Positions 21,950 to 33,750 of a DNA stretch of 64,000 nt are shown here, piece by piece (the first letter of the stretch is position 1; every line of letters starts with the position of its first letter). Position numbers and translations under genes: made by a program. This DNA comes from Triatoma infestans (taxonomy: Eukaryota; Arthropoda; Insecta; Hemiptera; Reduviidae). The notes beneath the pieces were generated by a model that did no database searches, was not told where the DNA came from, and saw only the letters and a program-made list of their open reading frames with translations. The stretch covers positions 1 to 64,000 of the forward strand of contig JAAEAF010014808.1 in the NCBI GenBank assembly GCA_011037195.1. The letters are read 5' to 3'.

Positions 21950-22330
21950 GCGTTTCCCCTTTGTTGGGTTACCGTCAGGTCATTTCATTCCATAATTTTT
22001 TTGTCTGACCAGTTTCCTGCATGCAATTCCTCTAGCCGCGATTTCCTCTTTTATTTCCTATTTCCAACTGCATGCTGATCTTCTCCGCGTTCCACCCATT
22101 CGAAATTTTTCAGTTCATTTACCAGGGACCATATGCCGGTAATGTTCATACCACTGCAGCTTTTTCCTCATGATCACCCGTCCCACTATATACAACCCGC
22201 AGTATATCTTCGCTTTTTACCCAAGGTCAGCTCTGATCTTACCCTCCAGTTCAACTGTTGTTACCCTCGGAAACAGCCGTTGCAATGAGGTCCAGGTCTC
22301 TTCTGTTATCTATTGAAATTGTTTGTTCCA
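21950..22330 (-). pseudogene. LINE RT C-terminal relic
   Basis: On the minus strand, in shifting frames, KLQWYEHYRHMVPGK is followed about 30 codons later by EIKEEIAARGIACRKLVRQK. This matches the pattern W(Y/L)GH..RM, basic linker, EE..RG, R.W at the C-terminus of many insect LINE RTs. No catalytic region remains. Confidence 0.55.
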
Positions 22331-22697
22331 TAGGGTGGAATGGTATATCCTTGTGGCCTTGCGCGTCTGCTGACTTCTTATACCAATCTCATTGCCACAT
22401 CAACCGACTTTTTTCCAACAATGAGACCAGGTTACTTCGAACCCTATAATCTTAAAACTTCTGAATAATAAGAACTCTCTTACTTAATAAAGTAACAAAT
22501 CCAGCCAATACCACTGACCTAAATATCGCTTCCGCACAAGAAGTAAACAAATTCTAATGTGAGAAAAATACACAACGTTATCTCATCCTAATCCTCTTGC
22601 CCAAAGCTTTTAATCCCTTACCCTTTCCAATAATCTATCTTCAAGCTTAAACAATCTTGACATCTTGAAGGAGCTAGCGAATGATGGGCATGTGATG
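22331..22697. other. no gene
   Basis: Nothing recognised. Confidence 0.5.
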
Positions 22698-22892
22698 CTT
22701 TTTTTCTTTAAAGGCACATCAATGGGTATGGTCATTGGCACCTGGAAACTTCTTAGAGCACTTACTGCTTTCGGACAGTGTTTTCTCACTTCAAAATCTC
22801 TGAACAGTGAGCTGTAGAAGCTCTAAGGAATACAAAATCAAGGGGGTAGTACTTAGCGCGTGAGTCCAGCGCGCTACCACCGAACTAATGTG
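22698..22892 (-). repeat. SINE family 1 copy
   Basis: Minus strand: degraded tRNA-like head with TAGCGCGCTGGACTCACGCG, body with CACTGTTCAGAG and ACACTGTCCG, and tail GGTGCCAATGACC followed by TTGATGTGCC and an A-rich end (T run at 22698). Confidence 0.75.
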
Positions 22893-23209
22893 AGTTTGCA
22901 ATAAATAAAGAGTTTTTCAATAACCAGCAATCAAATTTACAACAAATTTTTATTTAATCCTGAACCTAATACAACCGATCTTCTCAATTTAAAAGAAACC
23001 TAGCGAAAATTGAACTAAATCTTTTGCAAAATGATTTTTTTCCATTTGTAGTGGAAGAAGAAATGTAAAAATAATAGTTTTGAAAAATAGTTTAGAATAT
23101 TTTATAGTTTGGAAAATCTAATTTTGTTAATATTTTAAATGTATCTTAGTGCACTGAAAAGAGTTTGATACTATAATTTAGGGTCATTGCTATTAGGTAA
23201 ATAAAGACC
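22893..23209. other. no gene
   Basis: AT-rich; nothing recognised. Confidence 0.5.
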
Positions 23210-23645
23210 GTTAGGACAACAAGAACACGTTAGGCCAACTCTTTTGTAAAAGAAAATCCTTCCGCTAGAGAGGGCATTCCTTCAGGACAGTCTGCATTCT
23301 GCTTCCAAAACCAGAACACTTGCTTCAGGAATCTCTCTCTTAAACTCATGCAAGATTTGCCTTTATTCATAATTAATTGTATGATTATGAATACTTAAAC
23401 TCATGCAAGATTTGCCTTACATAATTGTATTTAAGTACATTACAATTGTGATATTGTAATGTACTTAAATTTGCTTAGAGAATAATATATTTATTTTAAA
23501 AACAGTGGCGCTCTCTTGTTTATTACTAATTCTTCTCTCTTAAACATATAAACTTTACTAGCCCTTATATAAAACCGTTCAAGCCACCACAACATAAAAC
23601 ATTAACACCAATCACATTTCACAGTCTATATTATAATATTGAGGA
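23210..23645 (-). repeat. interspersed repeat (LTR-like), copy 1
   Basis: On the minus strand it shares with 31540-31960 the order GAAATGT.ATTGGTG, GTGGCTTGA.CGGTTTT, AAGGG, TATGTTTAAGAGAGAAG, AATAAATATATT, AAGTGTTCTG and GAAGGAATG. The TATA-like and AATAAA blocks are what an LTR would carry, but I see no coding part and no clear termini. Confidence 0.55.
23340..23469. repeat. 24-bp direct repeat and 17-bp perfect hairpin
   Basis: TTAAACTCATGCAAGATTTG plus CCTT occurs at 23340-23363 and 23395-23418. TTTAAGTACATTACAAT (23430-23446) is perfectly inverted at 23453-23469 with a 6-base loop. Both lie within the LTR-like repeat. Confidence 0.8.
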
Positions 23646-26016
23646 AACAACATACGAGAATTATCTTTGAAATTGGGGTTGTTTCTGTTACCACGAAACT
23701 GATAATTTATTTTTTAAAATAGACAAAGAACAATATAATATTTATGTATAAAAAAAATCATTACTGTAATTAAGTAAAAAAAAACACTTTAATTAGCCAA
23801 GTAATAATAAGTCAGATTGTGGCCACTATAATTATATGAAGTACGGTATTGCTTATTGTGCAAAACTGGATGTTCAATACAAAAATAATGCTGTTGTTTG
23901 GAAAAGAATAAAGGAAAAACAAGTGGCCAGATAATTAATTCAGGATTTTATTATTTTTAGAAAACTAAAAATTAAGTATTTTAAGGAAGAAGTAAAAAAA
24001 AAAAACAAAACTGCTTTTTAAAGTTTATATATTTTCCTTTTTTAATTTTAGTTATTTTCAAATTTTATAAAAAGTGACAATTGTCAGATATGTATTGTAT
24101 ACTATATAATTATTAGTTTTTTCATCTTGTTTCCCCACGTGTGGTGGGCTAGTATATAACAGATGCCTTAAGGCACGCGACAATCATTAACGGATCTGCC
24201 CGGCCGAGTGATGGAGCGCAGCAATAAGACAGGAGTGGAAAAAAAAAAACAAAAACGAAGATATAATATACAATGATTAGGGGGTGTTTGCGTTGAAGTG
24301 TGTCCCAGCTTTTATTAGTGAATGGCTTGCGACAAAGCCGCCAATTATTTAAAACTTAACTAAATGCAGACATATTTTCCTTCTCTCTCGCTTTGTTTTT
24401 ATTTTATTTATATATATATATATATATATTTTACATTCTCTTTTATCAATAGCACGCTCTTCTTCTTCTTCTGTTTACGTCAAATAAACAGATTTTTTTT
24501 ATTTATTTATTTTTTTTATTGTTCCCCAAAAAATTATAAAAGATGCCCTTGGTTGATTGTACCGCAAATACCACAAAATAGATATCACTTGATATTATTA
24601 ACAGATAATTATTTAAAAAAAAAAAAAACTTCTTCAGATAAATACTATTTATTTCTACTGGATATTAAGATAATTATTATTATTTCTATAGAATCCTAAA
24701 ACAGATGTTTATTCTAAAGTTCTATACAAAATAAATTTTTGATTATAAGAACGAAATAGATTTATGCCCTACGGCAAAATGTCCCCAATTCTTGAAATTC
24801 GTCGTTGGTAATTAATTTACGTACATACACATTTTGCTACAAATGAATTATTTTCTCTTTATCCTTTTTCTCCTTCACTTTTCTTTTCACTTTCTCTTTG
24901 ACTTTTTTATGATTTTTTTATTTTATTTTATTGAGGTAGTTAATAAATAAGCTGTTCAATAAAAATATTGCAATAATAAAAAGTTATAGAAATTATTCAA
25001 CAAAGATCAAAATTTATTTATTAATGATTTCTTTTTAATCTTTCGTCAACGATTTTGTTTTTGAAGGGCTGAAAAAACACGATAATTAACTGTAGTGAGT
25101 ACTATTGGCTTCTAAATGACTACAATTAAAAAAAAACAAAAAAAAAAGCAACCAAAACATCCCTAACATTTTTGTAAACTCTGCAACTTTTCCCATTTCT
25201 TTCTTTTCCACTATTTTTCCAGGAGATAAGGGAGTCGTAAGCGCTTCAGGCTCCTTTGTTATCAAGTGAAGGTGGATTCTTATTTGCTTCATTCATGAAA
25301 CATTTCTTAGCAATGCAATTGTTTTGTTAGTGTAATGACATGGCAAAGTCATTGACATCGGCAAAGTACGCCAAAGAAAGGTGAAAACAGTCACACTGTT
25401 GGCCGCCGGACAGCCGCGGTCAACCAAACAAACAACAAAGCCTTTTCATCAATTCTGACATCAAAAGGCAGGCACCGCGATAAGTATGGCCACTAAATAA
25501 GGTCAGAAAACTACGAAGGTCGCACAAGGCCGCACACTAAGACAGATATCTTGGTGTGAGTGTGAACAACAGTATATATAAACTCTATGATATACGACGA
25601 GAGGATTATTATATCATCTACGACCAAACTATACACGAGCGGCAATTCACAGTTATATTCAACCTATCATTCTCGTAGTTGTGCACTTTAGTTCGTTATT
25701 TTAACCATTCTAAATTATCATCTATTTATCTTCTATTTATTATTAAGTATTTTATTATAGTTATTAGTTACCATTTATCACGTTTAAATTATTGTTAAAA
25801 TACAGTTTATTTTTATATAAAAAACCGTTTAATAATTCGAGCACTAACTTCCAAATCTCTCAAACTAACTTCCGCACTCTTCAAGACATCTGTTCTCCAG
25901 GAATCACACATCAAACGATTCCATTACATCTAATATCTGATTCCATTACATTAGCAAAATTATTGGTGAAATAAATGGTAAATTGTTGAAGAACACACTC
26001 ATCCTGTGTAATTGCA
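23646..26016. other. no gene; simple repeats
   Basis: AT-rich, with (TA)n at about 24410-24429 and T-rich tracts. The 111-codon frame at 24364-24699 is low complexity and I do not believe it is coding. A TATATAA at about 25572 followed by a GC-richer stretch could belong to an LTR, but I found no termini. Confidence 0.5.
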
Positions 26017-26325
26017 CGTAACAGGATCCGAAGAGCGGTGAGAAAGTTACTCGCTACCCTAGGCCAGACTAGGGTGGAAGATTGTATATATTATACAGCT
26101 GAGCTAGCCCTTACAAGGGAACAGTTTTTACAACAGTTTACAATGAGGCAGCAACCCACTAATACCCTTTTCTTCACTCAGTCTAAATCTCTCGCTAACT
26201 AATTTCTATTATACGTGTAAAGTCCTGACAGTTTGTGTCTCTCTTTTATTATACAGTGTTAGCGTTTATATCATCTCTTAAACCCTAACTCTCTCCTTTT
26301 CATATCTATTATACTGCACTTAAAC
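26017..26325 (+). repeat. LTR family A, solo copy
   Basis: Starts CGTAACAGGATCCGAAGAG (TG mutated to CG), has TGTATATATTATACAGCTG, then GTGTAAAGTCCTGACAGTTT and TTATTATACAGTG. It aligns block by block with the copies at 47725 and the right window edge. No primer site or coding region follows. Confidence 0.65.
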
Positions 26326-26358
26326 GTAATTTATTTTACATATTATGTGCTGAGAAAT

Positions 26359-27270
26359 GATTGTATAGATTGTAGAGTAACTGAGCAAAAAATGATATAG
26401 TTGGTTGGCTGTTGATTGTAGAGTTGTGTAGCGTTGGCTGACGTTATGGCAATTAGTGTACTCTTGCTTGTTCTAACGGTCGGTAGTAGTATGACTAGCT
26501 TGGTGCGTCTTTCAAGGTTGATGTTGATCTTTCAACGCTGGCTTGTTAACTCAAGACTGATTTTAAGCTCTCAGATGGTCGACCTTTATTCAATTTCTCC
26601 TGTACTTAGATGAGACCTTATAGATGAGAGATTGACTGACACAATTGAAGCTCATTCGCCAATATATCGCAGTGTGCGTGATAGGGAAAGTAATGCATAG
26701 AGACTCAATGGTGGCGCTTCGCTGTAATTCAGCTATTGAGTCCAGTTTTTGTTTGCTAATTTTATAGTGTTTTGTTTTATTGGTGAAAATGATGAGAACA
26801 TACGTGCCGATACAATGATCAATTTATGTTTGTACTATTTACTTAGTAAGGACAGAAGTGAAGGTATATAGAAATAGGGTGACCAAGCGGAGAATGATGT
26901 AGTTGGTTGGTAATAAATGTAGATAGTGTAGTGTTGGCTGATGTAGCCGCTTAAAGAGTGAAGTAAAAAGCAATTTTGCAACTCTTGCTTGTTCCAACAG
27001 AAGTAAGCTAGTGTGGCTAACTTGATAAAACTTTCAATGTTGATGTAGAGACTTGTTAACTTGTTAACATTGATTTCACTATAATTTTAAACTCTCAGAT
27101 AGTCGAACTTTCATTCAATTCCTCTTAAAGATAGAGACAGATTCTAGGTGAAAGATCTCGGCTGTCGAAGTTGAAGCTTATTAGCCAATACATTTTAGTG
27201 GACATGACAAGGAAGATTACGCATAGTTGACGGCTCGGTGATGGCGCCACGATGCGCAGGCTAATGCATC
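26359..27270 (+). repeat. direct duplication of an unclassified unit of about 380 bp
   Basis: Copy 1 (26359-26734) and copy 2 (26876-27270) share, in order, ATGATRTAGTTGGTTGG, GTGTTGGCTGA, CTCTTGCTTGTTC, CTTTCAA.GTTGATGT, CTTGTTAAC, CTCTCAGAT.GTCGA, GAAGCT.ATT and TGGCGC. They differ at perhaps a quarter to a third of positions, so the duplication is old. No coding capacity. Confidence 0.65.
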
Positions 27271-27273
27271 TTT

Positions 27274-27411
27274 TGAAACACACAAACAGACCAATTGTTA
27301 AAAACCACTTTTTTGAACTCAGGAAACGTCAAATATATTTCCGCTGAAAACTCGATATCGACAATTTGACACGATTACAATACTTCTTCTTATTAAGTGT
27401 AAGAGAAAGTA
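27274..27411 (+). repeat. palindromic element, right-end fragment
   Basis: Contains AAAAACCACTTTTTTGAACT, GAAAACTCGATATCGA and ACACGATTACAATACTTC, and ends GTAAGAGAAAGTA, matching the right end of the element at 16877-18958. Confidence 0.75.
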
Positions 27412-27439
27412 AGAATCTGGTATAAAACGTCATACAACT

Positions 27440-28247
27440 TACTTTCTCTTACTGCAGTTAATTATAAAACTGCCATATTTTCTTTTAAATTGACATTTTA
27501 CTCATTCCATACCTCCATAGCGGTAAATATATATAATCCAAAAGAGAGTTGCAATATCATTGAACAAATTCAAATAACATTTGATATTTGACGTCACCAT
27601 TTTCTCAAACCTCCTAAAATCACTTTTTTCTGGATGAATGTTTCAAAAGATAGCCTTCCAAATTTAAAGAGAAAATCCGAGTTTCCTTTTTCAAAAAAAA
27701 GTGCCAAAAGACACAAAGACACTATTCTGTTTTATCGCACATTCAGTAAATCAATTTTCTTTAAATTTAGGATTCTAACAATTCTGCCAACATATCGCAA
27801 AATTATATAGGTGGCAATATTATAAATTCTGTTGAAATGGTACTAATGTAGGGGAAAGTTTGACGTTCTGCCCCACAGAACCCACCAAATAATCAGTTTT
27901 TTTTCCGACAGATGCTTCAAATAAAACTGCTAGATATATATATATATGTGTGGGTAGGTAATACACGTAGTTCACAGAAAAATGGTTTGAACCGTTTTTG
28001 AGAAAATTACGAACAACTGAAGCAAAAAAAAAAGTTATTCAGTAACATTGCACTTCTGGTTGATGGATTTTGACCAAAACCTTGCGGTTTTTGTTTTTGA
28101 AATATTTTGTTCAAACACACAGAGATCACGCGCTAAATACATCTGTTCTGTCTCAGGAGACCTCAAAACAAGCATTTCCGGTGAAAACTCAATTCCAAAA
28201 ATTAGACACGATCGCAATACTTCCTCTTATCAGGAGTGGAAAAAGTA
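27440..28247. mobile_element. palindromic element, short copy
   Basis: Left end TACTTTCTCTTACTGCAG (27440), right end GGAGTGGAAAAAGTA (28247), preceded by GCATTTCCGGTGAAAACTCA. It includes one interior module (GACAGATGCTTCAAATAAAA, GTTTTTGAGAAAATTA, TTGCACTTCTGGTTGATGG). It abuts the LINE fragment that starts at about 28248. Confidence 0.7.
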
Positions 28248-29520
28248 CCTCAACGAGCCTGGATGGAATCGACACAGTAATTCGTCGAAGTGCTAAAGCA
28301 ATGCTCAGCTTACCTGCGAATACAACTAACGCTATGCCGTATGGCCCACGTCGCTATCGTGGGCTGGGGCTACTTAGATGTTCCTGGAAGGCGCCTCTCC
28401 AGCACTGGTCGGTGGCCCAGAGATTGGCTAACATCGACGATGCTCTCTTCCAGTCTATAATTAATTACAGCAATGAAGTTTCCGAATGCAAAGACCGGTT
28501 GAGAATCTACAATATAAACCTCGAAGAAGTTGGCAATATTAAAAAGATAAGGCAGTCTATACGAGAAACAGCTTTCGAGGAATGGGCAAGTTGTAAATGG
28601 CAAGGGTATGGCGTCCAACATTTCAAAGCTTCGACGCTTGGGAATAAATTGATTTGCGACAAAGCACTTCTCTCAGGGTCAGAGTGGATAAATGCAGTAA
28701 AACTCAGCACCAATTATGCTCCTCTCCGTGGTGTACCGGGAGTAGGTGATCAGGCGTTGCATGACGTTGGGATCCTCTGCCGCAGATGCGGCCGAGAGAA
28801 GGAAACACAAGCCCATGTGCTGGGAAGCTGCCCCAACAGCATGTTGCAGCTGGAGGAGTATCATTGAACTTATGCAAGAGAAAGGTTACGCGTGCCGCGA
28901 AGAGGTATATGTATGGACACAGATGGGTCGCCGAGGTACGCAGACATAGTAGCGTTTGACAGTAAAGGTGGAACTGCGTTGATTTTGGACCCCACAATGA
29001 GGTTTGAGGGCAATGAACCCAATCAAACAGAACTCATTAACAATGAAAAGAAGGGCATCTACGAAAAATGCGTGCCCTTCATGCATGAGAAGTTCAGAAA
29101 GAGTTTGGGGAAAACGGGGATTCACGGTCTATGGACTGTGGTACGGTTCCAGGGGGATGATCCCCCAAAAAAATATTCTATCTTTCTTCGACGCTGTCAG
29201 TATCGACAGAAAGAAACTGAGGGTGATCTCAGAGCAAATAATCATTGACTCCTTCGGCATAATCCATAACCACATATACGGTTCATGACTCTGCTGATTG
29301 AAAATGTTTCTTGTACCAGATTTACTGTTTTTTTTGGGGGAGTATCGACACGAATCCAACAAATCGAATTGTTAATTACTTTTATGACTGCCTCACCAAT
29401 ATTCTGTTCTTTCGCTGATTTAATAGATGTCATCTTGATTGATCAGTACGCTGTGTGTCATTGCAACTCAATTTAGTTGAGCAGCACCGCCGTTCGAGCT
29501 GGATGGTGGATCTCTCATTA
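28248..29520 (+). pseudogene. LINE with R2-type restriction-like endonuclease, C-terminal half
   Basis: Begins in the RT thumb (LDGIDTVIRRSAKAMLSLP, then PRRYRGLGLLR). The CCHC finger CRRCGREKETQAHVLGSC lies near 28773-28830. After a stop at 28865-28867 the reading shifts frame to the restriction-like endonuclease: RYADIVAFDSKGGTALILDP then TMRFEGNEP (28930-29020), the PD..D-type active site. A second shift near 29125 leads to VYGLWYGSRGMIP and IIDSFGIIHNHIYGS, ending with TGA at 29286-29288. This C-terminal order (finger, then endonuclease, then GLWFG..G and HHHIY) is that of site-specific-type LINEs (R2/NeSL-like). The 3' UTR runs to about 29520. A second fragment of the same family is at 58200. 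Confidence 0.85.
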
Positions 29521-30153
29521 AACAAAAATACTTTTTGGTAAAACCAATTTTTTTTTCCAAATTCAGAATTTTTGCAACACTTTTAATTTATCTAACAAGT
29601 TAAAAACAGCATATTCGCTAAAAGGAGAAAAATTCTATTTTAAATCTATCTCTTTTATTAAAACAAAATTAATAAATCTTCCAAATATTTATTAAATCCA
29701 AAACTAATTATAAAATTATCATATAACACAAAGCAAATAAGCGGTGAAATTATATATATATATATTAATGATGATTACTTAATAATAATAATATTAACTA
29801 GATTATTGTCGATCAATTTAATATGATTTTAAAGTTAAATAAATTTAAGTTAAAATGTTTTATTATTTGTGCGTGACTTTGCTGCTGTGCTGTTGTTTAT
29901 ATCTATATATTTATATATATATCTATATATATATAGGTTGACCGGTATCTATTAAACTGGCCGCCACCCTATCTGAAAAAAATAAAAACAGTTAGACGTT
30001 ATAATAAAAGTCGCTAAGACCGGACATACTAGATGAAGAAGGCCTCGATCAAGGAATGGCTAGGTGAACCACGTGTCTGTCTCTATGTTCTAAGAATGGG
30101 CAGGGTGTTTACTACTAGTGAGAATGCCTGTTACAAACTGCATATGATGATGT

Positions 30154-30194
<41 letters not shown>

Positions 30195-30944
30195 TTTCAC
30201 TAAAAAGAGAGATATATATATATATAGAATTATATTACAAGAAAAAAAAACTAACGAAGATAGATAAAGAGAAGGATATAGCTGGTTTTGGCCGAATAAG
30301 AGCTTTAGGCGACTATAATCCACCATATTAGTGCTTAACTGTATACACTTATATATGTATATATACAGGGCTTTTAATGTATTCACATTCTCACCGTGTA
30401 CACACTAAAAAAAAACTGATCTTTGTGAGAGTGTTCATCATTCTTACTCATTCTAACTCTTGCTTGATATCACACTAGATACCCCCTTTCCATTCCACCA
30501 TACTTCTGCTGTTCCAATTCAATGAACTTCCTTTTAAAAAAAAAAATAAAGTAATGATATTTTATTTTGTATATCTAGTTTTGTTTCTTTCAATATATAT
30601 TTTTAAATAAAACATTATACTCTATCGAAATAAATACTAAAAAAATAAATAATCTAATACGAAAAGCATGACTCTTTCTTACTGACGTATACACCATACA
30701 AATATAATGCTGAACGAAAAAATTCCTTTGTCAGCACCCAAGGCAAGTATATTTGAAATAATTAAATGTTATTAGCGCTTAATGACTTAACTTTATGAAA
30801 CATAATGTCAAAAAAAATTCCTTAGAATCTCCTAAATATTTCAAATAAAGTAGTGGAAACGTTTATATCTGTGCAGTTAGTATTCCAAATTTAAAGAAAA
30901 ATCTTTTAACCGTTTTCGGTAAAAAAAAATTCAAAATAACTCAG
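29521..30944. other. no gene; microsatellites
   Basis: (TA)n near 29750-29764 and 29900-29935, (TG)n at about 30151-30195. No coding signal. Confidence 0.6.
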
Positions 30945-31015
30945 AATAACAACTGGTATTTTATTGGTAGCATGCATATGTTATTGGTATATAAATTCAC
31001 CAAGTTCGTGTAGAG

Positions 31016-31502
31016 TTCGTTTATTTGTTTCGATTACTTTAATTTTTATTATTTTAATCGCTTAATTTTTCAATTATGTTAATTTAAATTGTTATTTAAT
31101 TTAATTTCAAAATTTATTTTGATTAGTTAATTGTAAAGTGAATCTCCCTCCAACTTACAAGAGTTTAAAAATTAGACCCCCACGTGTTGTTTCCATTTTA
31201 AGGAAAAATTTGCCCCTTTAACAACCCCAAAACACGTGTTCCTTTTTCCCACTCAGGTATCATCACCATACACCTCTTGACCTAGTTTAAGAATTTTAGT
31301 TTTTTAAATACAATTAAAAAGACCAGTCAGTGTGTAAACTGAATTTTGCTCTGTGCAAGTCTATTATTATCACACTGTCTGACAAACGCATCCTGAAGAT
31401 GGGCGAACGCCCGAAGTCGGTCGATGACCACAAAATGAACCAGGCTACCACGCAAAATGTCTCTGATGCTTTCTAGCTCTGCGGAACCAACCACCACAAC
31501 AA
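31016..31502 (+). mobile_element. short repeat family 1, longest copy (about 487 bp), inside family 2
   Basis: Bracketed by the TTCGTGTARAG duplication. The conserved 3' part runs from GACCAGTCAGTGTGTAAACT through TTTTGCTCTGTGCAAG, TATCACACTGTCTGACAAAC, a hammerhead-like core (31389-31426), ACAAAATGAACCAGGCTACC and AAAATGTCTCTGATGCTTTC to GGAACCAACCACCACAAC. The 5' part (31016-31240) is A/T-rich and shared with no other copy that I can see. No coding frame, no polymerase III boxes found. The 11-bp duplication indicates target-primed reverse transcription. Confidence 0.7.
31389..31426 (+). ncRNA. hammerhead-like core, one mutation
   Basis: CATC, CTGAAGA, stem II GGGCGAACGCCC, then GAAG in place of GAAA, TCGGTC and GATG. 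CATC and GATG pair as stem I. The changed GAAA and the T for C in the ACCGGT box should abolish cleavage. Confidence 0.5.
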
Positions 31503-31545
31503 TTCGTGTAAAGAATTCACTTCAACTTAATGTTTCTGTTGCACT

Positions 31546-31960
31546 TGAAATGTAATTGGTGATGTTGTGTAGTTGTAGTTTGTAGTGGTAGCTTGTAGTG
31601 GCTTGAGCGGTTTTGTAAAAGGGGCTTGTAAGTATATAATATGTTTAAGAGAGAAGTATCAGAAATAAGAAAGTGGTCACCACTGCTAAAAATAAATATA
31701 TTCTATTAAAATAATATCTACAAGTTATTTGCAAAGAATGTATAAACTTATTAATATAGTGTGAAACTGCCACTGATTCTAAGAGAGTGAAAAACAAGTG
31801 TTCTGCTTCGGTGTTTGTTTCAGACTGTTCTTGAAGGAATGTCTTCTAAGTGTTATTTCAAATCTTCCCCTGTGAGAAGAAGGGAGACAATGCTAGTTTC
31901 ATGAACACTTCCTGTAACAGTACTTCTTCTACCTGGGTTACCCTTTTTTGCTAACAAGCT
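31546..31960 (+). repeat. interspersed repeat (LTR-like), copy 2
   Basis: Same block order as the minus-strand copy at 23210-23645. TATATAATATG and AATAAATATATT are possible promoter and polyadenylation blocks. No coding sequence. Confidence 0.55.
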
Positions 31961-32014
31961 CGCATTTTTCTCAATTTTCTTCAATTAAAATAGATATAAT
32001 TTCTTGCATCCATC

Positions 32015-32165
32015 ACACAGTCACAATTGTTGGTTACATCTTGTTGGACATTCGTTATATAAAATCAACAAACCAACAAGTGTCTTTTGTAACAGAAACA
32101 TTGCGTTGAACTTGGTGAATTTGTTAAGACGATGGATGAAAATTCCGAAACCGGTCAGGGGTGTG
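32015..32165 (+). repeat. family 2 copy
   Basis: CTTGTTGG...CCAACAAG hairpin, AACAGAAACATTGCGTTGAA, CTTGGTGAATTTGTTAAGAC, then GATGGATGAAAATTCC, GAAACCGGTC and AGG. This copy keeps GAAACCGGTC intact. Confidence 0.75.
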
Positions 32166-32559
32166 ATGTTTGTAGATGCTCAGTGCATTTACTCCAGTTA
32201 TATTTAGAAGGTTGTAAAAAAGTACCATAGGCCACCTTCTGGTGTTACGTATATTCAATATTTCATGCTGTTTACTATTGTATACTTTCATATATGTGAT
32301 GAAAATAAAAAAAAAGAAATATTAACGTCTATAAATAAGTAACGCCACTACTCACCTGGGGGACGAGTGTCAACCAAGAAATATGTCTAATTAATTCTTG
32401 AATTACTGCAAACTTTTACGTCTATTTTCACTTGCACAGGTTATAGAACTGTATGCAATGGAAAGGTATGGAAAGTTTCAGTTTCCCTTCATTTTTATTT
32501 ACAATAGTATATCAAACCAGAAAATGAGTGGGGGAATATGTCACCCACGTGACTAACGA
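32166..32559. other. no gene
   Basis: Nothing recognised. Confidence 0.5.
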
Positions 32560-32795
32560 AGGGTTAAGTACCATCACTCTCGTGGCCTAGTTAAGCCCTA
32601 ACAAAAACATTTAAAGACCAGTCAGGGTATCAACTAATTTTGCTCTGTGCAAATTTATGTTATCACACTGTTTGACAAAATGCATCCTGATGATGGGCGA
32701 ACGCCCAAAACCGGTCGATGACCACAAAATGAAGCAGGCTATCACGGAAAATGTCTCTGATGCTTTCCAGCTCTGCGAAATCAACCACAAGTAAA
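32560..32795 (+). repeat. family 1 copy
   Basis: GACCAGTCAGGGTATCAACT, TTTTGCTCTGTGCAAA, TATCACACTGTTTGACAAAA, hammerhead-like core 32683-32720, ACAAAATGAAGCAGGCTATC, then TCTCTGATGCTTTCCAGCTC and ending AATCAACCACAA. Confidence 0.75.
32683..32720 (+). ncRNA. hammerhead-like core with CTGATGA, GAAA changed
   Basis: CATC, CTGATGA, T, GGGCGAACGCCC, AAAA in place of GAAA, CCGGTC, GATG. The classical CUGAUGA box is present here. The lost G of GAAA probably inactivates this copy. Confidence 0.5.
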
Positions 32796-33592
32796 AATTA
32801 TGTTTGAAGAACGTTTGTCAATTCTAACTATGTAATTGCAGTATCAGAAAGTGATATGAGTGATTCACACTAGATGTTTAATTCAGTATTTAGAATAACG
32901 ACGTGAATGTAGACAGCGACATGAAAATCTCTGAAAAACAAAGACTGGTAGTAAATTAATAAATAATTACGTACGTATTTAAAGTTAAAAATAAAACATT
33001 ATACCAAATCAAAAGCAGTCCATAAGGTTGTTATCACTTAGTTCAAGATATGATGTATTATTTTTGTTACCTCATAGCTCATAGCACGATTAACGTCACA
33101 TGTCCGGGCTTACCTGTCATCAGTTATAACAATAGATCTTCATTGAACATAAGACGGATTTATTAAACATGTCATATTTTGTCCTTGACTTAGTTAACCT
33201 TTTAGGTTAACCAGACATAAAAAGATTTACAGATTAACTACTGAATTAGTTTCTGTCTTGTTTAGTGGAACCGTAAATTTGTTAATAAATAAATAAAAAA
33301 ATGTTTAACAAATTCATAATGTATAAATAAATTTTATAAATATGTAATGAAACAAAAGCATATTTTGATATAATTAAACAATTCAAGTATAATGAACTCG
33401 ATTGTAAGAATTTCAATAGAATACCGAATAGACTTTTATACGGATCTTGATTCTGCTTGTTGTAAAATAATTAACAAATTACAAACATTTCATTTTACGA
33501 TTTTCATTTATTATGATCATAATGAAATAGATAATATGAAATATTTCTGGGTTTCTCTCATTAGTTGATGATTCTGTTTTTTGTTTTATTTA
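32796..33592. other. no gene
   Basis: AT-rich; nothing recognised. Confidence 0.6.
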
Positions 33593-33750
33593 TTTATTTA
33601 TTTTTTTGAAGGTGCACCAACATCTGAGGTCATTTGCGCCCATTGCCTTATCAGTGCACTGCTGGCCTCCCGTTACAGACAACGCTGTACATCCCCGAAC
33701 ACTGAGCTGTAGAGGCTCCTCTGACATACCACCGCATCTGACACAAAGAT
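33593..33750 (-). repeat. SINE family 1, 3' part only
   Basis: Minus strand: GAGCCTCTACAGCTCAGTG, body, then GGGCGCAAATGACC tail, TTGGTGCACC and an A-rich end. The tRNA-like head is missing. Confidence 0.65.

Larger units (their letters stand above)
30945..31545 (-). repeat. family 2 copy, split by a family 1 insertion
   Basis: 30945-31015 carries ACTGGTATTTTATTGGTAGC, ATGCATATG and AATTCACCAAGTTCGTGTAG. 31503-31545 resumes with TTCGTGTAAAG and CACTTCAACTTAATGTTTC. The break duplicates TTCGTGTARAG (31005-31015 and 31503-31513, one mismatch), bracketing the family 1 element. Confidence 0.7.

Noticed and set aside
24364..24699. 111-codon open frame as a gene
   Set aside because: Low-complexity F/Y/I-rich translation of TA and T tracts; no motif.
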